A stretch of 64,000 nt of DNA from Psychromonas sp030397575 (lineage in GTDB: Bacteria; Pseudomonadota; Gammaproteobacteria; Enterobacterales; Psychromonadaceae): assembly GCF_046250175.1 (NCBI RefSeq), contig NZ_CP176468.1; one strand, given 5' to 3'. The notes beneath the pieces were generated by a model. The model was not told where the DNA came from. It made no database searches and was given only the letters and a program-made list of their open reading frames with translations. Positions 46,478 to 55,959 of the stretch are shown here, piece by piece. Both the position numbers and the translations under genes were made by a program. Position 1 is the stretch's first letter; every line of letters begins with the position of its first letter.

Positions 46478-46501
46478 AAAAAAGGAGGCCAATGCCTCCT
46501 T
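46476..46501 (-). terminator. Terminator of aroF-tyrA
   Basis: The arms aaggaggc and gcctcctt enclose a four-base loop, and the minus strand ends in a T-run. It lies about 20 bases past tyrA. The stem is almost the same sequence as the raiA terminator 380 bases away. Confidence 0.9.
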
Positions 46502-46520
46502 ATATACTGGTTACTGATTA

Positions 46521-47648
46521 TTATTTATTCTCGTAGTGGCGATTATCATGTGCCTGTTGCAGCATCACGCGGCTTTCATCTAAGAATAACGAGGAGTAAT
46601 CGCCCATCCAGTTAGTCACAGACTTAAAACGCTCAATAAACTCTTCACGATTATTATTTTCCAATAGCTCAATAGCATCAGAGAAGTGCTTATGGTATCG
46701 CTTGATCATCGTTAAGTTATTTTTTTGCGATAGGATAATATCAGCATATAGTGCTGGCTCTTGTGCAAATAAACGTCCTACCATTGCTAACTCTAAACGA
46801 TAAATAGGAGAGCTTAGATCTAATAACTGCTCTAAGTCTGCATCCACTTCTTGCAGGTGTACACCGTATACAAAACTAGTAAAATGTCGTAAGGCTTGTA
46901 TTAACGTCATCGACTCATCATGAGTAGGTGCCGCAACAGGATAAAGATGTGCACCCCATATTTTCATCTGCTCAATTAACCATTGGTATTTATCTGCGCC
47001 ACGTCCATCACAGTAAACAATCACTTGTTTTGCAAAGCTAGAAATATCAGGACCAAACATTGGGTGCAAGCCGACTACAGGGCCTTCATGAACCGCTAAC
47101 ATTTCAGTCAAGGGTTCATCTTTAACACTGGTGATATCTGCTAAAATACAGTCTTTAGGTAAGAAGTTAAGCTGCTTAATTACATCTGTTGTTACATCAA
47201 TCGGTGAACCAACAATCACTAAGCCCGCTTTGCTACAAATAACTTCTGCTTGATCCCAGTTAGTGCGACCTAATACGTCAACTTCGTAACCCGATAACTT
47301 AAACATCTCAACAAAACGTTGTCCTAATAAACCATTACCACCAATAATCACAATACGTTTCATATCAGGGTTAACTGTTTTAAAACCAGTTTCGTTTTCA
47401 CTAGCGTAAGACTCACGCATAGTACGACGTAAGATATCTTCAATTAAATTTGCAGGGACCCCTTTTGCTTCAGCTTCTTCTCGACGTTTAGCCAGCATTG
47501 CAGCTTCACGATCTGGGGCATATATAGGTAAACCATGTTTAGTTTTTACTTCACCAACTTCACCTACTAAGCGTAAACGCTCAGCTAATAGATCAATAAT
47601 TTGCTGGTCAACAGCATCAATTTGATCTCGTAATTTACTTAAAGGCAT
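46521..47648 (-). CDS. tyrA: Chorismate mutase / prephenate dehydrogenase TyrA
   Basis: This 375-residue fusion has an AroQ chorismate mutase (about 1-90, LRDQIDAVDQQIIDLLAERL) and a prephenate dehydrogenase (about 98-370, loop IVIIGGNGLLGQRF, and GLHPMFGPD with the catalytic His). It converts chorismate to 4-hydroxyphenylpyruvate for tyrosine. Length fits E. coli TyrA (373). It follows aroF by 10 bases, the same operon as in E. coli. Confidence 0.97.
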   Translation of the reverse strand: MPLSKLRDQIDAVDQQIIDLLAERLRLVGEVGEVKTKHGLPIYAPDREAAMLAKRREEAEAKGVPANLIEDILRRTMRESYASENETGFKTVNPDMKRIVIIGGNGLLGQRFVEMFKLSGYEVDVLGRTNWDQAEVICSKAGLVIVGSPIDVTTDVIKQLNFLPKDCILADITSVKDEPLTEMLAVHEGPVVGLHPMFGPDISSFAKQVIVYCDGRGADKYQWLIEQMKIWGAHLYPVAAPTHDESMTLIQALRHFTSFVYGVHLQEVDADLEQLLDLSSPIYRLELAMVGRLFAQEPALYADIILSQKNNLTMIKRYHKHFSDAIELLENNNREEFIERFKSVTNWMGDYSSLFLDESRVMLQQAHDNRHYENK

Positions 47649-47658
47649 AATTTACTTC

Positions 47659-48726
47659 TTATCTAGTTTTGATAGCGTCTTTTAATAACACAGTCGCTTG
47701 CTCAAGTAGTTCACATGTTGTCTGCCAGTCAATACATGCATCAGTAACAGATACACCGTATTGTAACTTTTCAGCAGATAACGAAGCAGGCTGATTACCA
47801 GCATTAATGTGGCTTTCTAGCATAATACCAATAATTGATTTATTACCTTCAACGACTTGATGGAAAACATTTTTTGCAACTAGCGGTTGTAATTCATGGT
47901 TTTTGCTAGAGTTTTCATGGCTACAATCAACGATTAGGATCTCTTCCATATTCGCTTTTGCTAACGCCTGTTCGGCTAATGCAACATTGATCGAATCATA
48001 GTTTGGCTTACCGCCACCACCACGTAAAATCACGTGTCCATCTTTGTTACCCGCTGTTTGTAATAATGCACTTTGGCCAGCTTGGTTAATCCCCATGAAA
48101 CGATGTGGAGATGAAGCTGATTGCATTGCATTTACAGCTGTTGATAGGCTACCGTCAGTACCGTTTTTAAAGCCAACCGGTGTTGATAAACCACTTGCCA
48201 TTTCACGGTGAGTTTGTGATTCAGTGGTACGCGCACCAATTGCAGCCCAACTAAATAGATCACCAATGTATTGTGGGCTAATTGGGTCTAACGCTTCAGT
48301 TGCAATTGGTAGACCTAATTCAGAGATCCAAAGCAGTAATTCACGTGCTTTTTTAAGACCTGTTTCGATATCAAAAGAATCGTCCATATGAGGGTCATTG
48401 ATTAAACCTTTCCAACCAACAGTAGTACGTGGTTTTTCAAAATAAACTCGCATTACAATATATAGGGTATCTTTATATTGTTCATGTAACTCTTTCAAAC
48501 GTGATGCATAATCTTTAGCTGCTTCAATATCGTGAATAGAACACGGGCCACAAATAACAAGAAAACGCGGGTCTTTTTTGTGTACGATATTAGATATAGT
48601 TTGACGAGATTCATTAATGAATTGATACACACTATCAGAAGCGGGCAAAGACGCTTTAAGCTCTGCTGGTGTGATTAAAATAGTTTCTGATTGAATGTGG
48701 ATATTTTCATTTTGTTGCGTAGTCAT
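47659..48726 (-). CDS. aroF: 3-deoxy-7-phosphoheptulonate (DAHP) synthase, AroF type
   Basis: This 355-residue class I DAHP synthase condenses phosphoenolpyruvate and erythrose-4-phosphate in the first step of aromatic synthesis. Motifs are VICGPCSIHDIEAAKDYA, VYFEKPRTTVGWKGL and GGKPNYDS. The N-terminal ITPAELKASLP resembles the tyrosine-sensitive AroF more than AroG, and linkage to tyrA agrees. I prefer the ATG at 48726 (355 residues, E. coli AroF is 356) over one 11 codons upstream with no ribosome site. Confidence 0.95.
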   Translation of the reverse strand: MTTQQNENIHIQSETILITPAELKASLPASDSVYQFINESRQTISNIVHKKDPRFLVICGPCSIHDIEAAKDYASRLKELHEQYKDTLYIVMRVYFEKPRTTVGWKGLINDPHMDDSFDIETGLKKARELLLWISELGLPIATEALDPISPQYIGDLFSWAAIGARTTESQTHREMASGLSTPVGFKNGTDGSLSTAVNAMQSASSPHRFMGINQAGQSALLQTAGNKDGHVILRGGGGKPNYDSINVALAEQALAKANMEEILIVDCSHENSSKNHELQPLVAKNVFHQVVEGNKSIIGIMLESHINAGNQPASLSAEKLQYGVSVTDACIDWQTTCELLEQATVLLKDAIKTR

Positions 48727-49000
48727 TTTACTCTCATTGACAATTAATAGTGAAAACATAATAGCATAGCAAAATAATAGATCATGCGATTAAACTGCAG
48801 AGGTCAAATAAATGCGGATTAAATTAAACTAATGCCTCTATTTACCTGTTTTCTTTTACAATAAAATATAATCTTTCTTAATATATTGGTTTAAATCACG
48901 ATAATATTAAACAAAATTGCTTAGTTTCTACTTAATAAAAGAACACATTCTATCAATGTGATTTTTATAGCTAATTTGCAGATAAGGTATTTATTACAAT

Positions 49001-50116
49001 ATGTCAGTTATTACCTCTTATGTTATGACCTCGTGGTCTGAAATAAAAACATTACAAGCTAACTGGAATACCTTATTAGAACAATCTGATGCTGATAATA
49101 TATTTCTCACTTGGGAATGGATGGAGAGCTGGCAAAAAACTTGCCCTTATGAAACTCAGTTATTTTTTATTGTATTAAAAGAAAATAACAAACCGATCGC
49201 TATAGCTCCCTTTTATATTCAACCTTACCGTCTCCTTAACACATTAACCTACCAAGTATTGCGTTTTGCTGGTGATCAAGGGATTGGTTCAGAATATTCT
49301 AATTTTATTGTGAGAAAACACGACAGTGTAAAACTAAAAACACAACTTTGGCAGACACTACTATTAAAGCAAGCCAGCTTCCATTGGGACCTTATTTGGT
49401 ACACTAATGTATCTACGTGGACAGTTGGTGGGCAAAGCCTATTAAAATCATTGGCACAAGTTCCTGAACTAAATACAGCTGCACGCGATGTTGATTTTGC
49501 GAACACCGATTTGACTCTGCTTTCGGATCAGCTCCTACCAGCTCTTTCAAAAAGCTTACGCACGAATATTAAGCAAACAAAAGGTTATTTAACCAAACAT
49601 GGGAAATGGCAAGTAACCTGTTGTGAAGATCCTAATCTCCTGAGTACTGCATTAAACAAATTATTTGAACTACATAACTTACGTTGGCAGAAAGCAGGCC
49701 TTAAAGGTTCATTTCAGCGACGCCCAGAAATGGCGAGTTTCTATCAAGACTTTGCTCATAAAGCTTTACAAAAAGGTTGGTTAAGATTAGCTGAATTAAC
49801 GTGTGATGGCGAAACCCAAGCAGTACAAATTGGTTATGTATATCGTGATCAGTTTTTTGCTTTACAAGAAGGTTTTAACCCTGAATTCCAAAAAGGCACA
49901 GGGCAAGTTTTACGTTACCACATGATGCAACAATGTATTGAAGAAGGGTTAACAGATTATGATTTCCTAGGGCAATACACAAACCATAAGAGACGCTGGT
50001 TAGCGAAGCAACGTAATGGTCAACACTTACTTATTTGGCCAAATAAGATAAAAAATACACTTTTTAACTTTTTAACTATTTGGCCAACGGGGAAATATTT
50101 AAAACCAACTCATTAA
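49001..50116 (+). CDS. FemAB/CelD-like acyltransferase, exosortase-locus type
   Basis: This 371-residue protein belongs to the GNAT-fold Acetyltransf_6 (BcsL/CelD-like) group. An N-terminal half with LFLTWEWMESW-type motif (here NIFLTWEWMESW) is followed by a C-terminal GNAT half (about 170-330) containing YRDQFFALQEGFNPEFQKGT and YDFLGQYTNHKRRW. Such proteins recur in exosortase/exopolysaccharide loci and are thought to acylate or aminoacylate an envelope polymer; the substrate is unknown. It converges on the heparinase-like gene with only four bases between the stop codons. Confidence 0.78.
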   Translation: MSVITSYVMTSWSEIKTLQANWNTLLEQSDADNIFLTWEWMESWQKTCPYETQLFFIVLKENNKPIAIAPFYIQPYRLLNTLTYQVLRFAGDQGIGSEYSNFIVRKHDSVKLKTQLWQTLLLKQASFHWDLIWYTNVSTWTVGGQSLLKSLAQVPELNTAARDVDFANTDLTLLSDQLLPALSKSLRTNIKQTKGYLTKHGKWQVTCCEDPNLLSTALNKLFELHNLRWQKAGLKGSFQRRPEMASFYQDFAHKALQKGWLRLAELTCDGETQAVQIGYVYRDQFFALQEGFNPEFQKGTGQVLRYHMMQQCIEEGLTDYDFLGQYTNHKRRWLAKQRNGQHLLIWPNKIKNTLFNFLTIWPTGKYLKPTH

Positions 50117-50120
50117 CAAT

Positions 50121-52118
50121 TTATTTCCAGACAATACTGGTGACAAATTCACTATCTTGATTGATATCAGCTGTAAGTACTAAGGTGGCAATTGGAATTT
50201 TTTGATGGTAGCCACGGCTCAACCAACCTAATGAAGGTGTTTGAACATCATCATTAGGAGCACCTCGAACTAGTGTTGCTTTAACTTGTTCGGGTAATGT
50301 AATAGCTACCTCATTATCACCTAGTATTAAATAACAAGTCCCTTCTTCAATACGTATATCCTGACAAAATTCCGATAAATGGAAATAAATAGCAACTTGA
50401 TGCTGCGCTTGTGCTTTAACATGGTCAGTTATAATAATTTGTTGCTGTGTTATATCTAATTCAACATCGCGTTGATGTGTGACAGGTGATGTTAAACGTT
50501 GATAACCATCATGTGCTGCAGCTATTTTGCCACCACTTTTCGTTGGAGACCATTCTATACAAGTTGCCTGCGCATGCGATTCCCACATAAAAGGCCCAGT
50601 CATAATGGATTGATCTAGTCCATCAATTTCCAATGTATTATGCGCTTGTGTTTTACGAAAATGATTACGCCACTCAGGAAAGCTAAAGTAATCATAAGTA
50701 CCTGTATCAACAAATAAATCATGCTGATTAATACGTACAACGCAACTTAAAGCATCGGCATGACCATGAGCAGCTATCGCGGTATAACCTAATTCTGCAA
50801 CATCCATTAAAATACTAGCTTGATTATTGTCGCTGACCTTACCACCTTGTAGTAAATAGTAACCTGAATCCTCAAAGGCTGTAGAACTTAAACCAGAGCC
50901 TGCTAATACGCCTTGATTAATTTTTTCTTGTCTATTATTAAATAACCAAAAACTAGACTCACAAGCTTGAGTAGTTGCGAAAATCGAATCATCATAAAAA
51001 TAGCCAACTACATCAGTAAGTGCATTAATGTCATGTACATGATCTCCAAGATCTAGTACATAACCATCATCTTGGTCGCCTAACATAGGGTAATACTCGC
51101 CACCTTCAGCAATACGAACAACAAATTCCGATAAGCGCTTTAACGTTTTCCAATAATTCTCAGAAAAATCGTCACCGGCCCACTTACCAGCTAATCCTGT
51201 AAAAAGATAAAACTGCAGTACAAAAAACTGATAACTAAAAGCATGCTCTTTAGTGCAACCATCATTAAAGGTTTGTGCAACAATCTCTCTTTCTAAGACT
51301 TGTTTGCTAGTATCTCGCCATGTCGTTGCATCTCTTAACATTGAGAAATAACTAGCTGCAATATAAGCACCAGCCGCCTCTCCCACTAAATGGTTGTTAG
51401 CTGAAGTACCTTGCGAGAATTTACTGCTTACATCACGACAATGTAGAAAAACACTTTCTAATAGGCGCGCTTTAAAGTCCCCTACAAATAATCCACTATC
51501 TTTAATAAGATCAATCGTCCAAACCCAATTGATTAGGCGAATTGCCAGCTCTAATGGACTTCGCCAATTCATGCCTTTACCGTAAGGGTTTTGATCTAAC
51601 CAATGAGTGATTTGTGTAACCGCAGCTTGTGCATATTTAATGTCGCCAGTCACTTGGTAGGCTCTTGCTAATACCAACATTTGATGATGACGATTGGGCT
51701 CCCAGACTAGCTTACAGTCCCCATTTAGCTTGAAGTCACGATAATTGACATCCAATATATGTCCAGTATTTGAATAGATATTCGCACTATGATCTTTATG
51801 CCAATTAATAGGGGTTTCTAGGTGCTTATTATGTAAATCAAAATAACTTAATTTGTTTGCTATCACCATCTCAGCTTTGGCTAATAAAGGCGCTTTCCAT
51901 TCAGTATTATAGGCAGATAGTTGACCTGTAAACACACTAAAGCCAGGTTTAAAATCCGTGCTAGATTGATAACCTTTAACAAACTCCGCTTTAGGCACCC
52001 AATTAAACTGCACTCTTATACGTTCAACCCAAGCTGCTGATAATGAAATAACCCGCCAGGTGATTTCACTCAAACTCATCATCTGAATGCGTTTAATATA
52101 CCAAGTAACAGTTTGCAT
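50121..52118 (-). CDS. Heparinase II/III-family protein of the exopolysaccharide locus
   Basis: This 665-residue protein has an N-terminal alpha/alpha toroid (about 90-390) with NWRSPLELAIRLINWVW and NNHLVGEAAGAYIAA. A C-terminal beta-sandwich heparinase II/III domain follows (about 420-640), with HGHADALSCVVRINQHDLFV and DTGTYDYF. It lacks an obvious signal peptide, as is common for exosortase-locus members. By family it may cleave or modify uronate-containing polymer; the real substrate is unknown. It follows the exosortase gene by 18 bases and is the last gene of its operon. Confidence 0.85.
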   Translation of the reverse strand: MQTVTWYIKRIQMMSLSEITWRVISLSAAWVERIRVQFNWVPKAEFVKGYQSSTDFKPGFSVFTGQLSAYNTEWKAPLLAKAEMVIANKLSYFDLHNKHLETPINWHKDHSANIYSNTGHILDVNYRDFKLNGDCKLVWEPNRHHQMLVLARAYQVTGDIKYAQAAVTQITHWLDQNPYGKGMNWRSPLELAIRLINWVWTIDLIKDSGLFVGDFKARLLESVFLHCRDVSSKFSQGTSANNHLVGEAAGAYIAASYFSMLRDATTWRDTSKQVLEREIVAQTFNDGCTKEHAFSYQFFVLQFYLFTGLAGKWAGDDFSENYWKTLKRLSEFVVRIAEGGEYYPMLGDQDDGYVLDLGDHVHDINALTDVVGYFYDDSIFATTQACESSFWLFNNRQEKINQGVLAGSGLSSTAFEDSGYYLLQGGKVSDNNQASILMDVAELGYTAIAAHGHADALSCVVRINQHDLFVDTGTYDYFSFPEWRNHFRKTQAHNTLEIDGLDQSIMTGPFMWESHAQATCIEWSPTKSGGKIAAAHDGYQRLTSPVTHQRDVELDITQQQIIITDHVKAQAQHQVAIYFHLSEFCQDIRIEEGTCYLILGDNEVAITLPEQVKATLVRGAPNDDVQTPSLGWLSRGYHQKIPIATLVLTADINQDSEFVTSIVWK

Positions 52119-52136
52119 CGGATTTACTACCTCAAA

Positions 52137-53624
52137 TTAAGATTGATTTGGATTAAGATAAGCTGTAATAAACTTACTTAATTGTTGTTCAGCGCCCGCT
52201 TGATCATCACCATCAAAATCAAAACTAACTGCGACTAAAGTAGCACCAGGTTGCCCTATTAACGCCGCTTTAACTTCCGCTAATTTAGCGATTTTTTTAT
52301 CGCTAGTAACAGTCTCATTAATGACATACCAAGAAGCAACCAAGCGGTATCTATGTGGAGATTTTTTTAATACGACTAAATTAGCTTGGTGTAATATTGG
52401 ATTTTCCGAAAGCAGCAGCTTTTTATCTGCCACTTCCATCCAAAAATCTTCATCAAATAAGTAATTTTCTACAAAAATCATCTCTTTGGCTTGTTCTTGT
52501 TTATAGTAATCAGCTAGATAAACCTGAAAACCTAATGACTTATCAATGTAATAGGAGAATCGCTCTTGAGTGGCGCCTTGTGAATAAGGTTTCCAGCTTG
52601 GGCTATAGGGTTTATCACGACTGACTAATTGATAATTATCTAAGCTTGGTTCAACAAAAGCATAATTTTCATCATATCGAGATGGGATCCAGTAAGAGGC
52701 TGCCACAAAAGTAATTAAAATAAATAAAGTAATAGACGCCTGTTTTTTATTTAAAGAAGACTCATCACTAGTTTCAGGCTGAATAATCTCTTCACTCTCA
52801 TCTTCAGGTCTTTCTTCAAAATAAGTACGGGCAATATATATAAGTGGAATTAAACATACAGCAAACACGATCCAGCCAAAGGTGAGGTGGTCATGCACTA
52901 TAAAATGATTCATCTCAGTGTAAGTCCCCACTATGATGATAATCATCACCCTTAACCAATTGGCAATAATAGCTACCGCCAAGCTGATAAATAAAAACAT
53001 TAAGGTTCTTTTAGTGGAAAGTTTATTAAAATAACTCACACAAAATGTAAGCAAAGCGGCCACCATAAAAAAACCTAACCCAGAACAAGCAGGGTCAACA
53101 TCAAACATACCACCAGCAGTCGATAATCGATAATGTTCTCGGTCTACGGCAATGCCTAGTAACTCAGGCCCCCATACTCCAGCTTGCGTTGACAGCTCAC
53201 GTAAAGGCAACTGCAACATATTCCAAACCGGTAAAATAAGTAGCAGCATCAGTAAAGGAATGAAAAAAGAGCAAATAACCTGCCATCCATAAAAGCAGAA
53301 AAGCAGAGAAACTAGGATACTAAAAAAGGCTAATTGCTGTAATTGTTGGATACTAGATAACAACGCAACCAAAGAAATAGACAGACTCGACACCAAACAC
53401 ACTAAAGCAAGCGCGTAATGCCTTTTAGATAAAAGAGTGATCTGTAAGTGATGTCGTTGTAGATAAAAAACGTAGGCCACAACAATAATCCCTAAAAACC
53501 CATGGCTATAGGGCCCGTCACTATTCCATTCGTCGAAAATAGTGAGTAAAACAGGCGCACTGACCACAAGCAATACAAATAGAGAGGCTACAAATAAGCT
53601 ATGTACTGAAATTCTTTTAAACAA
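52137..53624 (-). CDS. xrtA: Exosortase (XrtA type) fused to an EpsI domain
   Basis: This 495-residue membrane protein has eight or so helices in its exosortase half (about 1-270). The proposed catalytic triad is visible: Cys180 (VDPACSGLGFF), Arg225 (NWLRVMIII) and His246 (HDHLTFGW). The N-terminal GPYSHGFLG motif is also typical. After a Glu-rich linker comes one more membrane helix and a periplasmic EpsI/DUF3485 domain (about 300-495). Exosortases cut and attach proteins carrying a C-terminal PEP-CTERM tag, in bacteria that make exopolysaccharide. No PEP-CTERM protein is encoded in this window. Confidence 0.9.
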   Translation of the reverse strand: MFKRISVHSLFVASLFVLLVVSAPVLLTIFDEWNSDGPYSHGFLGIIVVAYVFYLQRHHLQITLLSKRHYALALVCLVSSLSISLVALLSSIQQLQQLAFFSILVSLLFCFYGWQVICSFFIPLLMLLLILPVWNMLQLPLRELSTQAGVWGPELLGIAVDREHYRLSTAGGMFDVDPACSGLGFFMVAALLTFCVSYFNKLSTKRTLMFLFISLAVAIIANWLRVMIIIIVGTYTEMNHFIVHDHLTFGWIVFAVCLIPLIYIARTYFEERPEDESEEIIQPETSDESSLNKKQASITLFILITFVAASYWIPSRYDENYAFVEPSLDNYQLVSRDKPYSPSWKPYSQGATQERFSYYIDKSLGFQVYLADYYKQEQAKEMIFVENYLFDEDFWMEVADKKLLLSENPILHQANLVVLKKSPHRYRLVASWYVINETVTSDKKIAKLAEVKAALIGQPGATLVAVSFDFDGDDQAGAEQQLSKFITAYLNPNQS

Positions 53625-53651
53625 AATAAGCTCCTAATATAAATAACCTCA

Positions 53652-54782
53652 TTACATGAGCACTTCATGATAAACAGCAATGGTTCTCTCTGCTACTTTT
53701 TCTACATGGTATAGCTCTCGTGCTAACTGCTTTGCTTTACACTGCATTTTATTGGCAAGCTCAGGATCATTTAAAATTAACTCACATTTATTAGCAATAT
53801 TGTGTTCATCAAAAGGATTGATCAAATAACCTGTTTCGCCATTTTTTACCATATAAGGCATACCACAACGGTTAGAAGTTACCACAGGGACTCCTACGGC
53901 CATTGCTTCTTCGATTCCCATAGGAGAATTTTCTTCCAGAGAAACTAATGCATATAAAGTTGCATTACATAGTTCAGCTTGGACTTGAGCAGTGGGTATA
54001 CGCCCTAAAAGAGTGACATTTTTTTGTAAGTTATTTGTCTCAATAAATTGCGTTAGTTGATCTGCATAAGCTTGATCCGTAATACCACCAGCAATTCTTA
54101 GCTCAACCTCAATGCCTTTATCAGCAAGTATTTTCAACGCTTTAACTAGCTGCAATACATTTTTACGAGGGGTGATCACTGCAGATGTAAATATAATCTT
54201 CTTATTGAGCTGTTTTGTTAAATCAAAAAAAATGCCTGAGATAGGATTATCGATATCAAAAATATGTGCTTTTGTTACACCAGTTAAACGTTCTCTAACA
54301 TAAGGACTAATGGAAATAATATTAGGTTGTTTTCGCCAACTCGACTTCTCGATAAATTCCCATATTCTAGAACGTATCGCTTTAAATTTTCCATTTGCTA
54401 ATAATGTATCCCCATAAATAAAGCCATGGATAGTAAATACTTTAGGGATACTTAAATCCTTAACCATAATGCCGTAAGTATCATGAGCATGAATTAAATC
54501 GGGAGATATTTCTCTGATTTTATGTTCGATCAACCGTTTGCCAGTTGTTAATGCATTTATTAACTCACTTCCAGAAGGTTTGGGAATGCGGTGAATAGTT
54601 ATATTTTCAAGCTTTTCAATGGATTCAAGCTTGGTGTCTGGACACAAGGTTATTACATGTAGTTCAAATTCAGAATAGGCGGCTAACGCAGGTACTAAAT
54701 TAGCACTAACAGCTTCAACCCCACCATGTGGTCTACCTAGTTCAATAGGAAACTGGGTTACAAACGCTAATCTAATTGGCAT
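53652..54782 (-). CDS. Family 4 glycosyltransferase
   Basis: This 376-residue GT-B enzyme has the donor-site motif SLEENSPMGIEEAMAVGVPV (E-x7-E pattern) near residue 285. An N-terminal GGVEAVSANLVPAL acceptor-domain motif is also present. It adds a sugar to a lipid-linked or polymer acceptor in the cytosol. The donor is unknown. It lies 27 bases before the exosortase gene and 9 bases after the next glycosyltransferase. Confidence 0.88.
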   Translation of the reverse strand: MPIRLAFVTQFPIELGRPHGGVEAVSANLVPALAAYSEFELHVITLCPDTKLESIEKLENITIHRIPKPSGSELINALTTGKRLIEHKIREISPDLIHAHDTYGIMVKDLSIPKVFTIHGFIYGDTLLANGKFKAIRSRIWEFIEKSSWRKQPNIISISPYVRERLTGVTKAHIFDIDNPISGIFFDLTKQLNKKIIFTSAVITPRKNVLQLVKALKILADKGIEVELRIAGGITDQAYADQLTQFIETNNLQKNVTLLGRIPTAQVQAELCNATLYALVSLEENSPMGIEEAMAVGVPVVTSNRCGMPYMVKNGETGYLINPFDEHNIANKCELILNDPELANKMQCKAKQLARELYHVEKVAERTIAVYHEVLM

Positions 54783-54791
54783 TTATCCCCC

Positions 54792-55913
54792 TTATTGTGA
54801 TAATTCAGCGAAAATAGCTTCGAAACGTTCCATCACTTGGTTAACAGAGTGATTCTTTACATAATATTCACGCGCATTATTAGAATACTGTTGCCATAAC
54901 TCAGGGTCAGAACATAACTTTCTAATACCTGATACCAAATCATCTTTTGTAACAGCATCAAAGCCTAACTGACGATCTCTGATAAGGTGGTCTGGGTCAA
55001 AGGTAGAAACAATAGGCACCCCTTGGCTCCATGCTTCTAAAAAGGTATTAGGAAACCCTTCATAAACCGATGAACAACAAAACACACTTGCACTACGATA
55101 TAAATTGGGCATATCAGCACGAGCAACCATACCTAAATAGGTCACGTTATGGAGCTTATTCATCGTATTTAATACGCTTTTAAAATAGGCATCTTCTTGT
55201 TTAGGGCTGCCACCAATAATAAACTGATACTCAGGAAGACTTTTTGCGACTTCTAAAAACAACTCTAATCGTTTACTTTCATGGATTCTCGCTGCCCATA
55301 AAATAGAAGGTGATTTTTGATTTAAAACGATTTTTTCATACTCATCACGATTAGGACCAGGGCATGGCATAGGCATTATTTCAGAATTGAGTTTAAAGCC
55401 AGACTTTAGAGAGTTCATCTGTTTTTTAGTTTGCGATAAAATATAATCCGCATTGGCTAAACCATAACGATATAAAATCCTTTCTCGATAGGTGTTCATT
55501 ACTGGCAATTTATAATCAGCATCAGAATCATTTGCTAAAGAGTATAAAAAATTTTTGTTATGCAGCTTACACCATAGCGCAACTTGCCCTGTTATGTATT
55601 CACCACAGTTTTGATAATAAACATCAGCATCGGCACGCTTCATTGCACTATTTAAACCAGTCCAACGAGGATGAAAGAAACGAAGTCCTTTTAAACCTGA
55701 ATCTTGACGACATATTTTAATCACATTGATGCCATCTATCACTTCGTCTTCATCGGATCCTTCAGACCAAGTTAACAAAGAAACTTTATGCCCTCTTGCC
55801 ACCAACCATTTAGCCATCAAACTCGTTTGTCGTTCCACACCACCAATTGAGCCATGACTTCCACCAGTAACTGCACCATAGGCAAAATGAGCAACAAGAC
55901 AAATATTTAACAT
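54792..55913 (-). CDS. Family 4 glycosyltransferase
   Basis: This 373-residue GT-B enzyme has the N-terminal motif GGVERQTSLMAKWLVARGHK. The donor-site motif is SVYEGFPNTFLEAWSQGVPI. The GGxERxxxxLA pattern is common in exopolysaccharide and sugar-transferase clusters. Sugar specificity cannot be read from sequence. It is tightly linked to the neighbouring glycosyltransferase and deacetylase genes. Confidence 0.88.
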   Translation of the reverse strand: MLNICLVAHFAYGAVTGGSHGSIGGVERQTSLMAKWLVARGHKVSLLTWSEGSDEDEVIDGINVIKICRQDSGLKGLRFFHPRWTGLNSAMKRADADVYYQNCGEYITGQVALWCKLHNKNFLYSLANDSDADYKLPVMNTYRERILYRYGLANADYILSQTKKQMNSLKSGFKLNSEIMPMPCPGPNRDEYEKIVLNQKSPSILWAARIHESKRLELFLEVAKSLPEYQFIIGGSPKQEDAYFKSVLNTMNKLHNVTYLGMVARADMPNLYRSASVFCCSSVYEGFPNTFLEAWSQGVPIVSTFDPDHLIRDRQLGFDAVTKDDLVSGIRKLCSDPELWQQYSNNAREYYVKNHSVNQVMERFEAIFAELSQ

Positions 55914-55959
55914 GATAATTTACAACCCTAGCAATGAAATAGATAAAACGAGATAGTTA

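Noticed and set aside
48727..49000. TyrR boxes upstream of aroF
   Set aside because: Only a half-site resembling TGTAAA is present near 48850. The spacing and the second half of the palindrome do not fit.
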